From positions 1,178,001 to 1,242,000 of the forward strand of contig NZ_CP108462.1 in the NCBI RefSeq assembly GCF_036226365.1: a DNA stretch of 64,000 nucleotides. The letters are read 5' to 3'. The notes below the pieces were generated by a model. That model searched no databases, had not been told where the DNA came from, and was given only the letters and a program-made list of their open reading frames with translations. Shown in pieces: positions 50,961-61,400 of this stretch (position 1 is the stretch's first letter; every line of letters begins with the position of its first letter). This DNA is from Streptomyces sp. NBC_01262. GTDB taxonomy: Bacteria; Actinomycetota; Actinomycetes; Streptomycetales; Streptomycetaceae. Made by a program: the position numbers and the translations under genes.

Positions 50961-52768
50961 CGCTCCCCCAGTCCGAAGAGACGGCGAAGACGGTGGCCGT
51001 CGCCGTACCCGGCCGGGCGGGACTCCTGCGCCGGCTCCTGCGCAGCCCGGTGGCCGTGAGCTGTCTGGTGCTCCTCGCGCTCATCTCGCTGGCGAGCCTG
51101 TTCGCACCACTCCTGACCAGCCAGGACCCGGCCCACACCTCGCTGACCGACAGCCTGGCTCCGATGAGCGGCAAACACCCCCTGGGCGGTGACGGCGTCG
51201 GCCGTGACGTCCTGGCCCGACTGCTCTACGGCGGGCGCACCAGCCTGCTGGGAGCGCTGCTCGCGGTGGCCGTCGCCCTGGTGATCGGTGTGCCCGCCGG
51301 ACTGGTGGCCGGCTACTACCGCAAGTGGTTCGACGCCGTCAGCAGTTGGCTGTCCAACCTGCTGATGGCCGTACCGGCGATCATCGTGCTGCTGGTCGTG
51401 ATGTCCTCGCTGGGGCAGAACACGTACATCGCCATGGCGGTCTTCGGCGTACTGATGTCGCCGGGTGTCTTCCGGCTGATCCGCGCCTCGGTGATCTCCG
51501 TACGCGAAGAGCTGTACGTGGACGCGGCCCGGGTGTCCGGCCTGGCGGATCCCCGGATCATCCGCCGGCACATCCTGCCCGTCGTGCAGGCGCCGACCAT
51601 CATCCAGGCAGCCCAGATGCTCGGGCTCGGCATCGTCATCCAGTCCGGGCTGGAGTTCCTCGGCCTGGGCTCGGCGACCCAGGCGAGCTGGGGCTCCATG
51701 CTCAACGACGCCTTCGCGAACATCTACACCAAGCCGGTCCTGCTGGTCTGGCCCGGACTGGCGCTCGCGGTGACCGTCGCCGCGTTCGGACTGCTGGGCA
51801 ACACCCTGCGGGACGCGCTGGACGGGAGTGCGGTCGGCGGGCGGAGGCCGCGCGGCGCTACGGCCCGCAAGCAGGTCGCGGCGAGTAGGACGCCGCCCGT
51901 CACCTTCGAGACCGGGGAAACGGACGACGCCCTGCTCGTACTCGAAGGCCTGACGGTCTCCTATCCGACGGCCCAGGGCGAGAAGACCGTCGTCGACGGC
52001 ATCTCCCTGACGGTGCGCCGGGGCGAAGTCCACGGACTCGTCGGGGAATCGGGCTCGGGCAAGAGCCAGACCGCCTTCGCCGTCCTCGGACTGCTGCCCC
52101 GGGAGGCCCACGTCACCACCTCCCGGCTGGTGTTCGACGGCACGGAACTGGGACACCTCGGCCGCGCGGAAATGAACCGGTACCGCGGCCGTCGCATCGC
52201 CTACGTGCCGCAGGAACCCATGTCCAACCTCGACCCCTCCTTCCGTATCGGCGCCCAGCTGATCGAGCCGGTGCGCCGGCACCTGGGGCTGTCGGCGGCC
52301 GAGGCGAAGGCGAAGACCCTCGGCCTGCTGGAGCGGGTCGGCATCGCGGACCCGGAGCGGGTCTTCAACTCCTATCCGCACCAGATCTCCGGCGGTATGG
52401 CGCAGCGCGTCCTCATCGCCGGCGCGGTGTCCTGCGAACCGGACCTGCTGATCGCCGACGAGCCGACCACGGCACTCGACGTGACCGTGCAGGCCGAGGT
52501 GCTCGACCTGATCCGATCCCTTCAGCGAGAGCGGGACATGGGCGTGATCCTGGTGACCCACGACTTCGGTGTGGTGGCCGACATCTGTGACCGCGTGACG
52601 GTGATGCAGACAGGCGCCGTGGTGGAGTCCGCACCCGTACAGCAGTTGTTCGCCGATCCGCAGCACCCGTACACCCGCATGCTCCTGGCGTCCACTCTGG
52701 AGGACGCCGAGCCGCGGTCCACGCTGAGCCGCACTGTGTCGGCCGGACGTCAGGAGGGTCCGGCATGA
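50957..52768 (+). CDS. Fused ABC permease (DppC type) and ATP-binding protein (DppD type)
   Basis: A 603-residue two-domain subunit. Residues about 20-300 form a DppC-type permease with the EAA-like [22 protein letters not shown]. After a basic linker, residues about 320-590 form an ATPase: Walker A GESGSGKS, signature ISGGMAQR, Walker [14 protein letters not shown]-loop VTHDFG. The one-chain arrangement is known in Actinobacteria, so it is not new. Overlaps of 4 bases at both ends couple it to its partners. Confidence 0.95.
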   Translation: MTLPQSEETAKTVAVAVPGRAGLLRRLLRSPVAVSCLVLLALISLASLFAPLLTSQDPAHTSLTDSLAPMSGKHPLGGDGVGRDVLARLLYGGRTSLLGALLAVAVALVIGVPAGLVAGYYRKWFDAVSSWLSNLLMAVPAIIVLLVVMSSLGQNTYIAMAVFGVLMSPGVFRLIRASVISVREELYVDAARVSGLADPRIIRRHILPVVQAPTIIQAAQMLGLGIVIQSGLEFLGLGSATQASWGSMLNDAFANIYTKPVLLVWPGLALAVTVAAFGLLGNTLRDALDGSAVGGRRPRGATARKQVAASRTPPVTFETGETDDALLVLEGLTVSYPTAQGEKTVVDGISLTVRRGEVHGLVGESGSGKSQTAFAVLGLLPREAHVTTSRLVFDGTELGHLGRAEMNRYRGRRIAYVPQEPMSNLDPSFRIGAQLIEPVRRHLGLSAAEAKAKTLGLLERVGIADPERVFNSYPHQISGGMAQRVLIAGAVSCEPDLLIADEPTTALDVTVQAEVLDLIRSLQRERDMGVILVTHDFGVVADICDRVTVMQTGAVVESAPVQQLFADPQHPYTRMLLASTLEDAEPRSTLSRTVSAGRQEGPA

Positions 52769-53679
52769 CCGGGACACTGGACAAGGCGCTCCCGGCGGAA
52801 CCTCTGCTGGCCGCCGACGACGTGGTCGTGGAGTACCCGTCGAAGGGCTGGCGCAAGCCGCCGTTCCGGGTGCTGAAGGGGGTGTCGATCGCCATCGGCG
52901 CGGGTGAGACCCTCGGACTGGTCGGTGAGTCGGGATCGGGCAAGACCACCCTGGGGCGGGCCGTCCTCGGACTGGCCCCGGTCGCCTCCGGCACCGTCCG
53001 CTACCGCGGCAAGGTCATCTCGGGCCTGGGCAGAAAGGAGCGCCGCGCGCTCAGCGACGACATCCAGGTGGTGTTCCAGGACCCGTACACCTCGCTCAAT
53101 CCGGCGATGACGGTGAACGACATCCTCAGCGAGCCGCTGAGAGTCGCGGGAACCTCCCGGGCGGAGGCCGAGAAACGGGTGAAGGACCTGCTCGACCAGG
53201 TCCGGTTGCCCGCCGACGCCGGGGAGCGGCTGCCACGGGAGTTCTCCGGCGGCCAGCGGCAGCGCATCGCCATCGCCCGGGCGTTGTCCCGGGACCCGCG
53301 GATCATCGTCTGCGACGAGCCGGTCAGCGCACTGGACCTGTCGACGCAGGCCCGGGTACTGGACCTGTTCGTCGAGATCCAGGAGCGCACCGGCGTCGCC
53401 TATCTCTTCGTCACGCACGACCTGTCCGTGGTCCGGCACATCAGCCACCGGGTGGCGGTCATGTGCGGCGGAGAGATCGTCGAGACCGGGGACGCGGCGA
53501 CCGTCACCACCGCACCCGAACACCCCTACACCCGGCGGCTGCTGCTCGCCGCGCCCGTGCCGGACCCGGGGCGGCAGGCGCAGCGCCGGGCCGAGCGGCA
53601 ACGTCTGGCGGCGGCCATGGCAGCCGGCACCTCCACGGAAGTTCCCACCAACGCCTCCATGTCGGGAGACCGAGCATGA
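52765..53679 (+). CDS. ABC transporter ATP-binding protein (DppF/OppF type)
   Basis: A 304-residue ATPase that would pair with the ATPase half of the fused subunit. Walker A GESGSGKTT, signature FSGGQRQR, Walker B IIVCDEPVSALD and H-loop VTHDLS are all present. It lacks the Cys-rich Opp C-terminal tail seen in the ATPase at base 1, ending instead in an Arg/Ala-rich helix. It overlaps both neighbours by ATGA, so transporter and the first glycosidase are translationally coupled. Confidence 0.95.
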   Translation: MTGTLDKALPAEPLLAADDVVVEYPSKGWRKPPFRVLKGVSIAIGAGETLGLVGESGSGKTTLGRAVLGLAPVASGTVRYRGKVISGLGRKERRALSDDIQVVFQDPYTSLNPAMTVNDILSEPLRVAGTSRAEAEKRVKDLLDQVRLPADAGERLPREFSGGQRQRIAIARALSRDPRIIVCDEPVSALDLSTQARVLDLFVEIQERTGVAYLFVTHDLSVVRHISHRVAVMCGGEIVETGDAATVTTAPEHPYTRRLLLAAPVPDPGRQAQRRAERQRLAAAMAAGTSTEVPTNASMSGDRA

Positions 53680-55169
53680 CCCTGCCCAACCCCACCGTCC
53701 CCGGCTTCCACCCGGACCCCAGCATCACCCGCGTCGGCGACGACTACTACCTCGCCTGTTCCAGCTTCGAGTACCTCCCCGGCGTACCGCTGTTCCACAG
53801 CCGCGACCTGGTGCGCTGGGAGCAGATCGGCAACGTGGTGACCCGCCCGGGGCAGTTGGCGGTGGAGAAGGTCCCCACGCTCGGCGGCGCCTGGGCGCCC
53901 ACCATCCGGTTCCACGACGGCCGGTTCTGGCTGGTCGTCACCGACGCGATGGGGCGCGGCAGTCTCATCTTCACCGCCGAGCGCGCCGAGGGACCCTGGT
54001 CCGACGGCATCGTCATGGAGGGCGTGCCCGGTATCGACCCGGATCTCGCCTGGGACAGCGACGGCACCTGCTTCGTCACGTACTCGGGTCTCCAGCTCGA
54101 CGGAGACCTCGCAGGCCGGCATCTGGGCATCCAGCAGGTCCGCATGGACCTGGAAACGGGCCAGGCACTCGAAGAACCCCGGTCGTTGTGGTCGGGCACG
54201 GGCCTGATGTTCCCCGAGGCGCCGCACCTGTACGAGATCGACGGCACCTGGTACCTGCTGATCGCCGAGGGCGGCACCGAACGCGGGCACTGCGTGAGCA
54301 TCGCCCGCGGCACCCGTCCGGACGGCCCCTTCGAGGGCTGCCCGGCCAACCCGGTGCTCAGCGCCCGCAGCACCGACCGCCCGGTCCAGAACACCGGTCA
54401 CGCCGACCTCGTACGCACTCCCGACGGCGGCTGGGCGCTGTTCCTGCTGGGAATGCGGCCCGGCGGCCTGACCAGGGCCTTCTCTCCCATGGGCCGGGAG
54501 ACCTTCAGCACCTCGCTGGAATGGGCCGACGGCTGGCCCGTGGTGCAGCCGGTCCAACTGACCCCGCCCAGCGCACCTGTTGAACACCACGACGACTTCA
54601 CCGGTGCCGAACTCGGCCCGGAATGGCTCTCCATACGGACACCCGCCGCCGACTGGTCCTCGCTCACCGAGCGCCCGGGCCACCTCGTCGTGCACGCCGA
54701 CGGCTCCACCATGGACGACCCTCGGCCACGTTTCGTCGGCCGCCGTCAGCAGCACCGGTCGGCCGCCTTCTCGGTCCGGGTGGACAGCGCCGGCGGAGTC
54801 GGCGGGCTGAGCCTGCGGATCGACGAACGCCACCACTACGACATCGAGGTGGGCGCCGGCATCGCCCGTGCCCGCGCCCGGGTGGGCGGGCTCTCCCAGA
54901 CCTGGGAGCAGCCGCTTCCCCCGGGACCGGGGCCGGTGACCGTACGGATCGAGACCGAGCCGGTCGTCGGCATGGGTCTCGACGCCCTCGGCCCGGACCT
55001 GGTCCGCCTGTCCGTCGATTCCGGCACCGGACCGGTCGAGCTCGCCGCGCTCGACGGCCGCTACGTCTCCGCCGAGACCGCGGCCTCCTTCACGGGCCGT
55101 GTCGTCGGCATGTACGCAGCCGAAGGCACGGTCGTCTTCGACCGGTTCAGCTACCGCGGCAAGGACTAG
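53676..55169 (+). CDS. Glycoside hydrolase family 43 (beta-xylosidase/alpha-arabinofuranosidase type)
   Basis: A 497-residue five-bladed beta-propeller hydrolase plus a C-terminal beta-sandwich (about 300-497) as in GH43_11-type xylosidases. The general base is D14 in GFHPDPSI, the modulating Asp in GIDPDLAW and the acid Glu in MFPEAPHLY. No signal peptide, so it works on imported sugars. It would release xylose or arabinose from short chains. It is coupled to the ABC ATPase by ATGA. Confidence 0.93.
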   Translation: MTLPNPTVPGFHPDPSITRVGDDYYLACSSFEYLPGVPLFHSRDLVRWEQIGNVVTRPGQLAVEKVPTLGGAWAPTIRFHDGRFWLVVTDAMGRGSLIFTAERAEGPWSDGIVMEGVPGIDPDLAWDSDGTCFVTYSGLQLDGDLAGRHLGIQQVRMDLETGQALEEPRSLWSGTGLMFPEAPHLYEIDGTWYLLIAEGGTERGHCVSIARGTRPDGPFEGCPANPVLSARSTDRPVQNTGHADLVRTPDGGWALFLLGMRPGGLTRAFSPMGRETFSTSLEWADGWPVVQPVQLTPPSAPVEHHDDFTGAELGPEWLSIRTPAADWSSLTERPGHLVVHADGSTMDDPRPRFVGRRQQHRSAAFSVRVDSAGGVGGLSLRIDERHHYDIEVGAGIARARARVGGLSQTWEQPLPPGPGPVTVRIETEPVVGMGLDALGPDLVRLSVDSGTGPVELAALDGRYVSAETAASFTGRVVGMYAAEGTVVFDRFSYRGKD

Positions 55170-55175
55170 GACCGC

Positions 55176-57347
55176 ATGGGCATTTCCTCCTCACGCATGC
55201 TCTTCGGAGCCGCGTACTACACCGAGTACCAGCCGTACGAGCGGCTCGCGCAGGACCTCGATCTGATGGCCAAGGCCGGGTTCAGCGTCATCCGGGTCGG
55301 CGAGTCGGTCTGGTCGACCTGGGAACCCCGCGAGGGGCAGTTCGAACTCGACTGGCTGCAACCCGTGCTCGACGCCGCCCACGACAGGGGCATCAAGGCG
55401 ATCCTGGGCACCCCGACCTACGCCGTCCCGCCATGGCTGCGCCGCAAGTACCCGGAGACGGCGGCCCGTTCCCGCACCGGGGAGGCCATCCCGTACGGCA
55501 TGCGACAGGACGCGGACTACTCGCACCCCGCCTTCCGGCATCTCGCCGAGCGGCTGGTCCGCAAGATCGTGGGGCGCTACGCCGACCACCCGGCGGTCAT
55601 CGGCTGGCAGGTCGACAACGAGCCCGGCCTGCGGCTCTTCCACAACGACTCGGTGTTCCAGGGCTTCCTCGACCACCTGCGCGAACGCTACGGCGACGTC
55701 GAGACGCTCAACCGCCGCTGGGGGCTCACCTACTGGTCCCACCGCCTCCAGGACTGGGCGGACCTGTGGACCCCCGACGGCAACTCCACCCCGTCGTACG
55801 ACCTCGCCTGGCGCCGCTACCAGTCCCGGCTGACCCAGGAGTACATCACCTGGCACGCCGAGCTGGTCCGCGGCCTCGTACCGGAGCACCACTTCGTCAC
55901 GACCTGCGTCGCCCTCGGCCAGCAGGGCCTGGACATCTCGGCCATCGGCCGGCCCCTGGACATCGCCGGGGCGAACATCTACTACGCCACCCAGGACGGG
56001 CTGGCCCTGCCGGGTCCCGACGATCCGGACGGCGGACTGCATCCGTTCTTCGTCCCCTGGTCCGGCCCCGCCTGGCTCTACCTCCAGAACGACATGGCGC
56101 GCGGCATCCGCCAGGAACCCTTCCTCGTCATGGAGACCAACGCCACCTCCATCGGCGGATCCGCGGACAACTTCCCCCTCTACCGGGGCCAGGCCCGCCA
56201 GGCCGTGTGGAGCATGGTCGCGCGCGGCGCCAGGATGATCGAGTACTGGCACTGGCACTCCCTGCACTACGGCGCCGAGACCTACTGGGGCGGCATCCTC
56301 GGCCACAGCCTGGAGCCCGGCCGGACCTACCAGGAGCTCTCGGTGATCGCCGATGAGTTGTCCCAGGCCGGCCCGGCCATCGACGGCCTGCGACCCCGCA
56401 GCGACGTCGCGATGCTGCTGTCCGCCGACAGCCGCTGGGCCATGGAGTTCATGGCGCCGCTCAGGGGGAACACCCCGGCCTGGTTCGGCGATCCGCAGTC
56501 CTACGAGCGCATCGTCGCCGCCTTCTACCGGGGGCTGTTCGACGCAGGGCTGTCCGTCGACATCGTCTCCCCGGAGCAACTGCCCGCCGGCCCCGAGGAA
56601 TTGGTGGACCGCTGGCCGGTGCTGGTCGTCCCGGCGCTGTACATCGCGGACGACGCGACACTCGACCTGCTGCGCCGCTACGCCGAAGCCGGCGGCCATC
56701 TCGTCCTCACCCCCCGCACCGGCTACGCGGACGAGGAGGCCGTCGCCCGGCACACGGTCATGCCCGGAGTGCTGCGCCCCGCCGCGGGCGCGCACTACCA
56801 GGAATTCACCAATGTGCTGACCCCGGTCACGATCACCCAGGGGGACGGACCGTCGAACGGCCCCGCCCTGCACGGGCAGGCCACCGCATGGGCCGACGGG
56901 CTGATCCCGGACGGCCCGGAGGGCGCCACGGTCCTGGCCGGGTACGAGCACCCGCACCTGGCCCAGTTCGCCGCCGTCACCACCCATGAGTACGGCGGCG
57001 GCCGGGTGACGTACGTCGGCACCGTCCCGGACCGTGAGCTCGCCCGCAGCCTCGCGGACTGGGTCGCGGCGGTCTCGCTTCCGTCCGACGCCTGGCGCGA
57101 GGACCGGCCGGCGTCCGTCACCTGCACATCGGCCACCACCGCCGACGGGGCCGTCCTGCGCTTCGTCCACAACTGGGGCTGGGCTCCGGTCGACCACCGC
57201 CTGCCGGGGGACGTCCGCGACCTGTTCACCGGTGCGCCCCTCGCCGCCGGGAGCGTGCTCGCGCTCGGGCCCTGGGACGTCCGGGTGCTCATCGAGCGCA
57301 CAGGCGACGCCCCCACCGACCCCACTTCACCCAGGAGGACGCCGTGA
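55176..57347 (+). CDS. Glycoside hydrolase family 42 beta-galactosidase
   Basis: A 723-residue GH42 enzyme with TIM barrel, trimer (Rossmann-like) and C-terminal domains. Acid/base E149 is in WQVDNEPG and the nucleophile E320 in VMETNAT. Its start is RMLFGAAYYTEYQP, typical of the family. It hydrolyses beta-galactosides, or alpha-L-arabinopyranosides in some members. No signal peptide. It starts 6 bases after the GH43 stop and overlaps the GH3 gene by GTGA. Confidence 0.95.
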   Translation: MGISSSRMLFGAAYYTEYQPYERLAQDLDLMAKAGFSVIRVGESVWSTWEPREGQFELDWLQPVLDAAHDRGIKAILGTPTYAVPPWLRRKYPETAARSRTGEAIPYGMRQDADYSHPAFRHLAERLVRKIVGRYADHPAVIGWQVDNEPGLRLFHNDSVFQGFLDHLRERYGDVETLNRRWGLTYWSHRLQDWADLWTPDGNSTPSYDLAWRRYQSRLTQEYITWHAELVRGLVPEHHFVTTCVALGQQGLDISAIGRPLDIAGANIYYATQDGLALPGPDDPDGGLHPFFVPWSGPAWLYLQNDMARGIRQEPFLVMETNATSIGGSADNFPLYRGQARQAVWSMVARGARMIEYWHWHSLHYGAETYWGGILGHSLEPGRTYQELSVIADELSQAGPAIDGLRPRSDVAMLLSADSRWAMEFMAPLRGNTPAWFGDPQSYERIVAAFYRGLFDAGLSVDIVSPEQLPAGPEELVDRWPVLVVPALYIADDATLDLLRRYAEAGGHLVLTPRTGYADEEAVARHTVMPGVLRPAAGAHYQEFTNVLTPVTITQGDGPSNGPALHGQATAWADGLIPDGPEGATVLAGYEHPHLAQFAAVTTHEYGGGRVTYVGTVPDRELARSLADWVAAVSLPSDAWREDRPASVTCTSATTADGAVLRFVHNWGWAPVDHRLPGDVRDLFTGAPLAAGSVLALGPWDVRVLIERTGDAPTDPTSPRRTP

Positions 57348-59839
57348 CCCGGCAGCCCACGACCACCGACGCCGAGTTCGCCACGCGCCTCGGCGCGCTC
57401 ACCCTGGAGCAGAAGGTGAGGCTGCTGACCGGCGCGGACTTCTGGTCCCTCCATCCCGAACCCGCCGTCGGCCTGCGCCGGCTGGTCGTCTCGGACGGAC
57501 CCGCCGGAGTCCGCGGCGAACTGTGGGACGAACGCAGCCCCTCCGCCAATGTGCCCTCCCCCACCGCTCTGGCCGCCACCTGGGACGAACCGCTCATCGA
57601 GCGACTGGGAGGCCTGCTCGCCCACGAGGCGCGCGGCAAGGGCGTGGACGTCCTCCTCGCCCCCACCGTGAACCTGCACCGAACCCCCTACGGCGGACGG
57701 CACTTCGAGTGCTTCAGCGAGGACCCGCTGCTCACCGCGCGGATCGGCGTCGCCTACGTCCGGGGAGTCCAGGGCGGCGGCGTGGCGGCCACCGTGAAGC
57801 ACTTCGTCGGCAACGACTCGGAGACCCAGCGGATGACGCTCGACGCGCGGATCGGCGAGCGCGCCCTGCGGGAGCTGTACCTGGCACCGTTCGAGGCAAT
57901 CGTCGGCGAGGGCCGCGTCTGGGCCGTCATGGCCGCCTACAACGGGGTCAACGGGCACCCGATGACCGAGAGCCCGCTGCTGCGCGAGGTCCTGCACGAC
58001 GACTGGGGTTTCGACGGGCTGGTGATGTCGGACTGGTTCGCCGCCCGCACCACCGAGCCGTCCGCGCGCGCCGCGCTCGACCTGGTGATGCCCGGCCCGA
58101 TCGGCCCGTGGGGCGACGCGCTGGTCGCCGCCGTACGCGAGGGCAAGGTCGACGAGGCGCTCGTGGACGACAAGGTGCTGCGGCTGCTGCGGCTGGCCGC
58201 CCGGGTCGGCGCGCTGAGCGATGTGCCCACCACCGCCCTGCCGCCGCAGTACGACGCCGCGTCGGTGGCGGCCCGGCTGCGCGAGACCGCCGCCGCCGGG
58301 TTCGTGCTGGCCCGCAACGAGGACACCGCACTGCCGCTGGACCGCGCGGCCCTGAGCCGGATCGCCGTCCTGGGCCCCAACGCCGCCACGGCCCGGACCC
58401 TCGGCGGAGGCAGCGCCACCGTCTTCCCGCCCTACACCGTCTCACCGCTCGACGGCATCCGCGCCGCCCTGGGGGACGGCGTCGAGGTCACCCACGCGAT
58501 CGGCGTCACCCCGCAGACCCGCACACCGGTAGCCGGTCCGTCCTTTCTCCGGCACCCCGACGGCTCCGGCGAGGGCGTGGAGGTGCGCTTCCTCTCCGCG
58601 GACGGAACCCAGCTCGGCTCCGAACGCCGCGCCGGGGCCGCCTACACCTGGATGGGCTCCTACGGCCCCGGTGTGCCCACCGGCCAGGTCGCCCGGGTGG
58701 AGGTGCACACCGTGGTCCGCGCGGCCGACGCCGGCCGGTACGCGATCGGCGGCTCGGGCATCGGACACTTCCGGATGTCCGTCGCGGGGGCCGAGGTGTT
58801 CGACGTACGCCTCCAGCTCCCGCCGGGCGCGGACCTGGTGGAGGGGCTGATGACTCCGCCGCAGCGGCTGCACACCGTAGACCTGGCCGAGAACGAGGAG
58901 ACCGAGGTCGTCCTCACCCACGACATCGTCGCCACGGACGACGCCATCGGCGACGCGGTCACCATGTTCCAGCTCAACCTCCAGCCGCCGCACGGCAGCG
59001 ACGACGAGGAGATCGAGCGGGCCGTGGCACTGGCCCGCGCGGCCGATGTCGCCGTGGTCGTGGTCGGCACCACCGAGGAGGTCGAGAGCGAGGGCTTCGA
59101 CCGCGACAGCCTGGCCCTGCCCGGCCGGCAGGACGAACTCGTCCGCCGGGTCGCCCAGGCCAACCCCCGTACCGTCGTGGTGGTCAACTCCGGGGCCCCG
59201 GTGCTGCTCCCCTGGGCCGAGGAGGTGGCGGCGGTGCTGCTCGCCTGGTTCCCCGGGCAGGAGTTCGGCAACGCGCTCGCCGATGTCCTGCTGGGCGTGG
59301 CGGAGCCGGGCGGGCGGCTGCCGACGGTCTGGCCCGCGTCCGAGCGGGGGCTGCCCGCCACCGAGCCGGTCGACGGCGTCCTCGCCTACGACGAGGGGCT
59401 GTTCATCGGCTACCGGGGCGACGGCCGTGCCGGATGGCAGCCGCCCCGATACGGCTTCGGCCACGGGCTGGGGTACACCACCTGGGACTACGTCTCGATC
59501 GACGTCCCCGGTGAGGTGCCGTCCGGTGCCGGCTTCACGGCGGAGGTACGGATACGTAACAGCGGAACGCGGCACGGCAAGGAGGTCGTGCAGGTGTACG
59601 CCGGCCGTCCGGGCGGCGGTGTGGAGCGCCCGCTCCGCTGGCTCGCCGGGTTCGCCGTGGTCGAGGCGGCGGCCGGCGAGGAGGCCGTCGCGACGGTGAC
59701 GGTGGACGCGCGGGCGCTGCGGCACTGGGACACCGAGGCGGGCCGCTGGGCCGTCGAGCCGGGGACCTTCAGGCTGGAGGCGGGCCCGTCGTCGACGGCC
59801 CTGCCGCTCACGGCGGATATCTCCGTCGATCGGACATGA
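57344..59839 (+). CDS. Glycoside hydrolase family 3 beta-glycosidase with PA14-like insert
   Basis: An 831-residue GH3 enzyme: TIM barrel, nucleophile D230 in GLVMSDWFA, alpha/beta sandwich ([13 protein letters not shown]), a PA14-like insert at about 385-520 and a C-terminal FnIII-like domain. Such enzymes release beta-glucose, xylose or related residues. No signal peptide, so action is on imported oligosaccharides or glycosides. It is coupled to both neighbours by overlapping starts. Confidence 0.95.
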   Translation: MTRQPTTTDAEFATRLGALTLEQKVRLLTGADFWSLHPEPAVGLRRLVVSDGPAGVRGELWDERSPSANVPSPTALAATWDEPLIERLGGLLAHEARGKGVDVLLAPTVNLHRTPYGGRHFECFSEDPLLTARIGVAYVRGVQGGGVAATVKHFVGNDSETQRMTLDARIGERALRELYLAPFEAIVGEGRVWAVMAAYNGVNGHPMTESPLLREVLHDDWGFDGLVMSDWFAARTTEPSARAALDLVMPGPIGPWGDALVAAVREGKVDEALVDDKVLRLLRLAARVGALSDVPTTALPPQYDAASVAARLRETAAAGFVLARNEDTALPLDRAALSRIAVLGPNAATARTLGGGSATVFPPYTVSPLDGIRAALGDGVEVTHAIGVTPQTRTPVAGPSFLRHPDGSGEGVEVRFLSADGTQLGSERRAGAAYTWMGSYGPGVPTGQVARVEVHTVVRAADAGRYAIGGSGIGHFRMSVAGAEVFDVRLQLPPGADLVEGLMTPPQRLHTVDLAENEETEVVLTHDIVATDDAIGDAVTMFQLNLQPPHGSDDEEIERAVALARAADVAVVVVGTTEEVESEGFDRDSLALPGRQDELVRRVAQANPRTVVVVNSGAPVLLPWAEEVAAVLLAWFPGQEFGNALADVLLGVAEPGGRLPTVWPASERGLPATEPVDGVLAYDEGLFIGYRGDGRAGWQPPRYGFGHGLGYTTWDYVSIDVPGEVPSGAGFTAEVRIRNSGTRHGKEVVQVYAGRPGGGVERPLRWLAGFAVVEAAAGEEAVATVTVDARALRHWDTEAGRWAVEPGTFRLEAGPSSTALPLTADISVDRT

Positions 59840-61395
59840 GCGGTACGCGACCGGTGGCCGCCCCCTGGCGGCAGACCGAGATCACCCTGACCGGGGCACG
59901 CGACCACGCCAACCCGTACACGGACGTCGACGTATGGGCCGAGTTCACCCATGAGTCCGGGACCGTACTGCGCCGTCCGGCCTTCTGGGACGGCGGCCGG
60001 GTCTGGAAGGTCCGTTTCGCCTCCCCTCACACGGACGGCCGCTGGACCTGGCGCAGCGGCAGTTCCGTCGCGGACGCAGGGCTGTCCGGGCAGAGCGGCA
60101 CGCTCGTCGTCCGCCCGGCGGCGGACGACGGCAACGTCTTCCACCGGCACGGCTTCTGGCGGATGTCGCCCGCGGGACGCAGCCTGGTGCACGCCGACGG
60201 GACGCCCGCACTGCTGGTCGGCGACACCGCCTGGGCCCTGCCCTGGCGGGCCACCGAGGAGCAGGTCGCGCGGTACGCCGCCGACCGGCGGGCCAAGGGA
60301 TTCAACGCGGCCCTGCTGATGAGCGTCCAGCCCGACATGGACGCGCGCGGGCCGCGCGACCGCACCGCGGACGAGGGGTTCGACGTCGGCTTCGAGGACC
60401 TGCCCACCGGCCACGTCAATGTGCTCAATCCGGCGTACTTCCAGTACCTGGACGGGCTGATCGGCATCCTGCGCGAACACGGGATCGTCCCCGTACTCCA
60501 GCCGCTCTTCCACGGGTTCGGCTGGAAGGGTCTGCGCGTGGCGGGTCCGGTGGTCCCACCGCAGGAGTACGCGCGCTACTGCCGCTATCTGGTCGCCCGC
60601 TACGGCGCCGCCCCCGCCGTCTACCTGGTCGGTGCCGACGGCGAGGGCAGCGAACCGCAGATCGCGGCGGGCGGCGCGGAGGTCGGCCGCTGGGACGGCT
60701 ACGGCCAGCCCTGCGGCATCCACTACCGGCCGCACTCCGACAACCGCGCCCACCAGAGCGAGACTTGGCTGCACTTCCAGTGGTGCCAGACCGGCCACAT
60801 GGGCGGCCACGTCCAGGAACGGGTCGCCGACATGTGGCGCAACGCCCCGGCCAAGGCGGTCGCCAACGGCGAACCGACCTATGAGAACACCGGCCGACCC
60901 GGCCGGGCCGCGGGCTGGTGGCAGGGACACGAGGCCTGGAGCAACCTCTGCGCCGGCGGCACGATGGGCGTGGTGTACGGCGCGGCGAGCCTGTGGCAGT
61001 GGCGGCTGCACGCCGCCGAACCCGGCCACGAGGAGTTCTTCCTGGCCGAGGGCGCCGGCTGGCGGGAGGCGCTGGACTTCGAGGGCTCGCGCCACGTCGG
61101 GCTGGTCTCCCGGATCCTCGACGGCCTTCCGCTGACGGACATGCGGCCCGACTGGCGCTCCGCCCTGGCGCCTCGCGGCCTGTCCGTCCCCGGCGTGCTG
61201 TACCTCTGTTACGCGGAGGAGGGCGGCCCGCTGTTCATCACCGATCCGGCCAACGTCCCGCTTCCCTACCGGGTGGTCGACCCCCGGACCGGCGAGACCG
61301 TCCGCGAGGGAGTGCGCGCCAACGCCGGGGAGCCGGTGCCCGACGAGGGCGGTGCCCCACGGGTGTACATCTGCCATGATCCGAGCCGGAGTTGA
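59836..61395 (+). CDS. DUF5060/DUF4038 putative glycoside hydrolase (apiosidase-like, GH140-type)
   Basis: A 519-residue protein with an N-terminal DUF5060-like beta domain (about 10-95), a DUF4038 TIM barrel ([32 protein letters not shown]) and a C-terminal beta domain. The family includes the apiosidase that cuts apiose in rhamnogalacturonan II. Candidate catalytic acids are the Asp in GADGEG and the Glu in NGEPTYEN. No signal peptide. It lies between GH3 and GH78 genes, with an ATGA overlap upstream. The specificity is only a family-level guess. Confidence 0.82.
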   Translation: MSGTRPVAAPWRQTEITLTGARDHANPYTDVDVWAEFTHESGTVLRRPAFWDGGRVWKVRFASPHTDGRWTWRSGSSVADAGLSGQSGTLVVRPAADDGNVFHRHGFWRMSPAGRSLVHADGTPALLVGDTAWALPWRATEEQVARYAADRRAKGFNAALLMSVQPDMDARGPRDRTADEGFDVGFEDLPTGHVNVLNPAYFQYLDGLIGILREHGIVPVLQPLFHGFGWKGLRVAGPVVPPQEYARYCRYLVARYGAAPAVYLVGADGEGSEPQIAAGGAEVGRWDGYGQPCGIHYRPHSDNRAHQSETWLHFQWCQTGHMGGHVQERVADMWRNAPAKAVANGEPTYENTGRPGRAAGWWQGHEAWSNLCAGGTMGVVYGAASLWQWRLHAAEPGHEEFFLAEGAGWREALDFEGSRHVGLVSRILDGLPLTDMRPDWRSALAPRGLSVPGVLYLCYAEEGGPLFITDPANVPLPYRVVDPRTGETVREGVRANAGEPVPDEGGAPRVYICHDPSRS

Positions 61396-61400
61396 CCCCT

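Noticed and set aside
50957..52768. Permease-ATPase fusion in the ABC importer as a novelty
   Set aside because: This one-chain arrangement of DppC- and DppD-like domains is already common in actinobacterial annotations.
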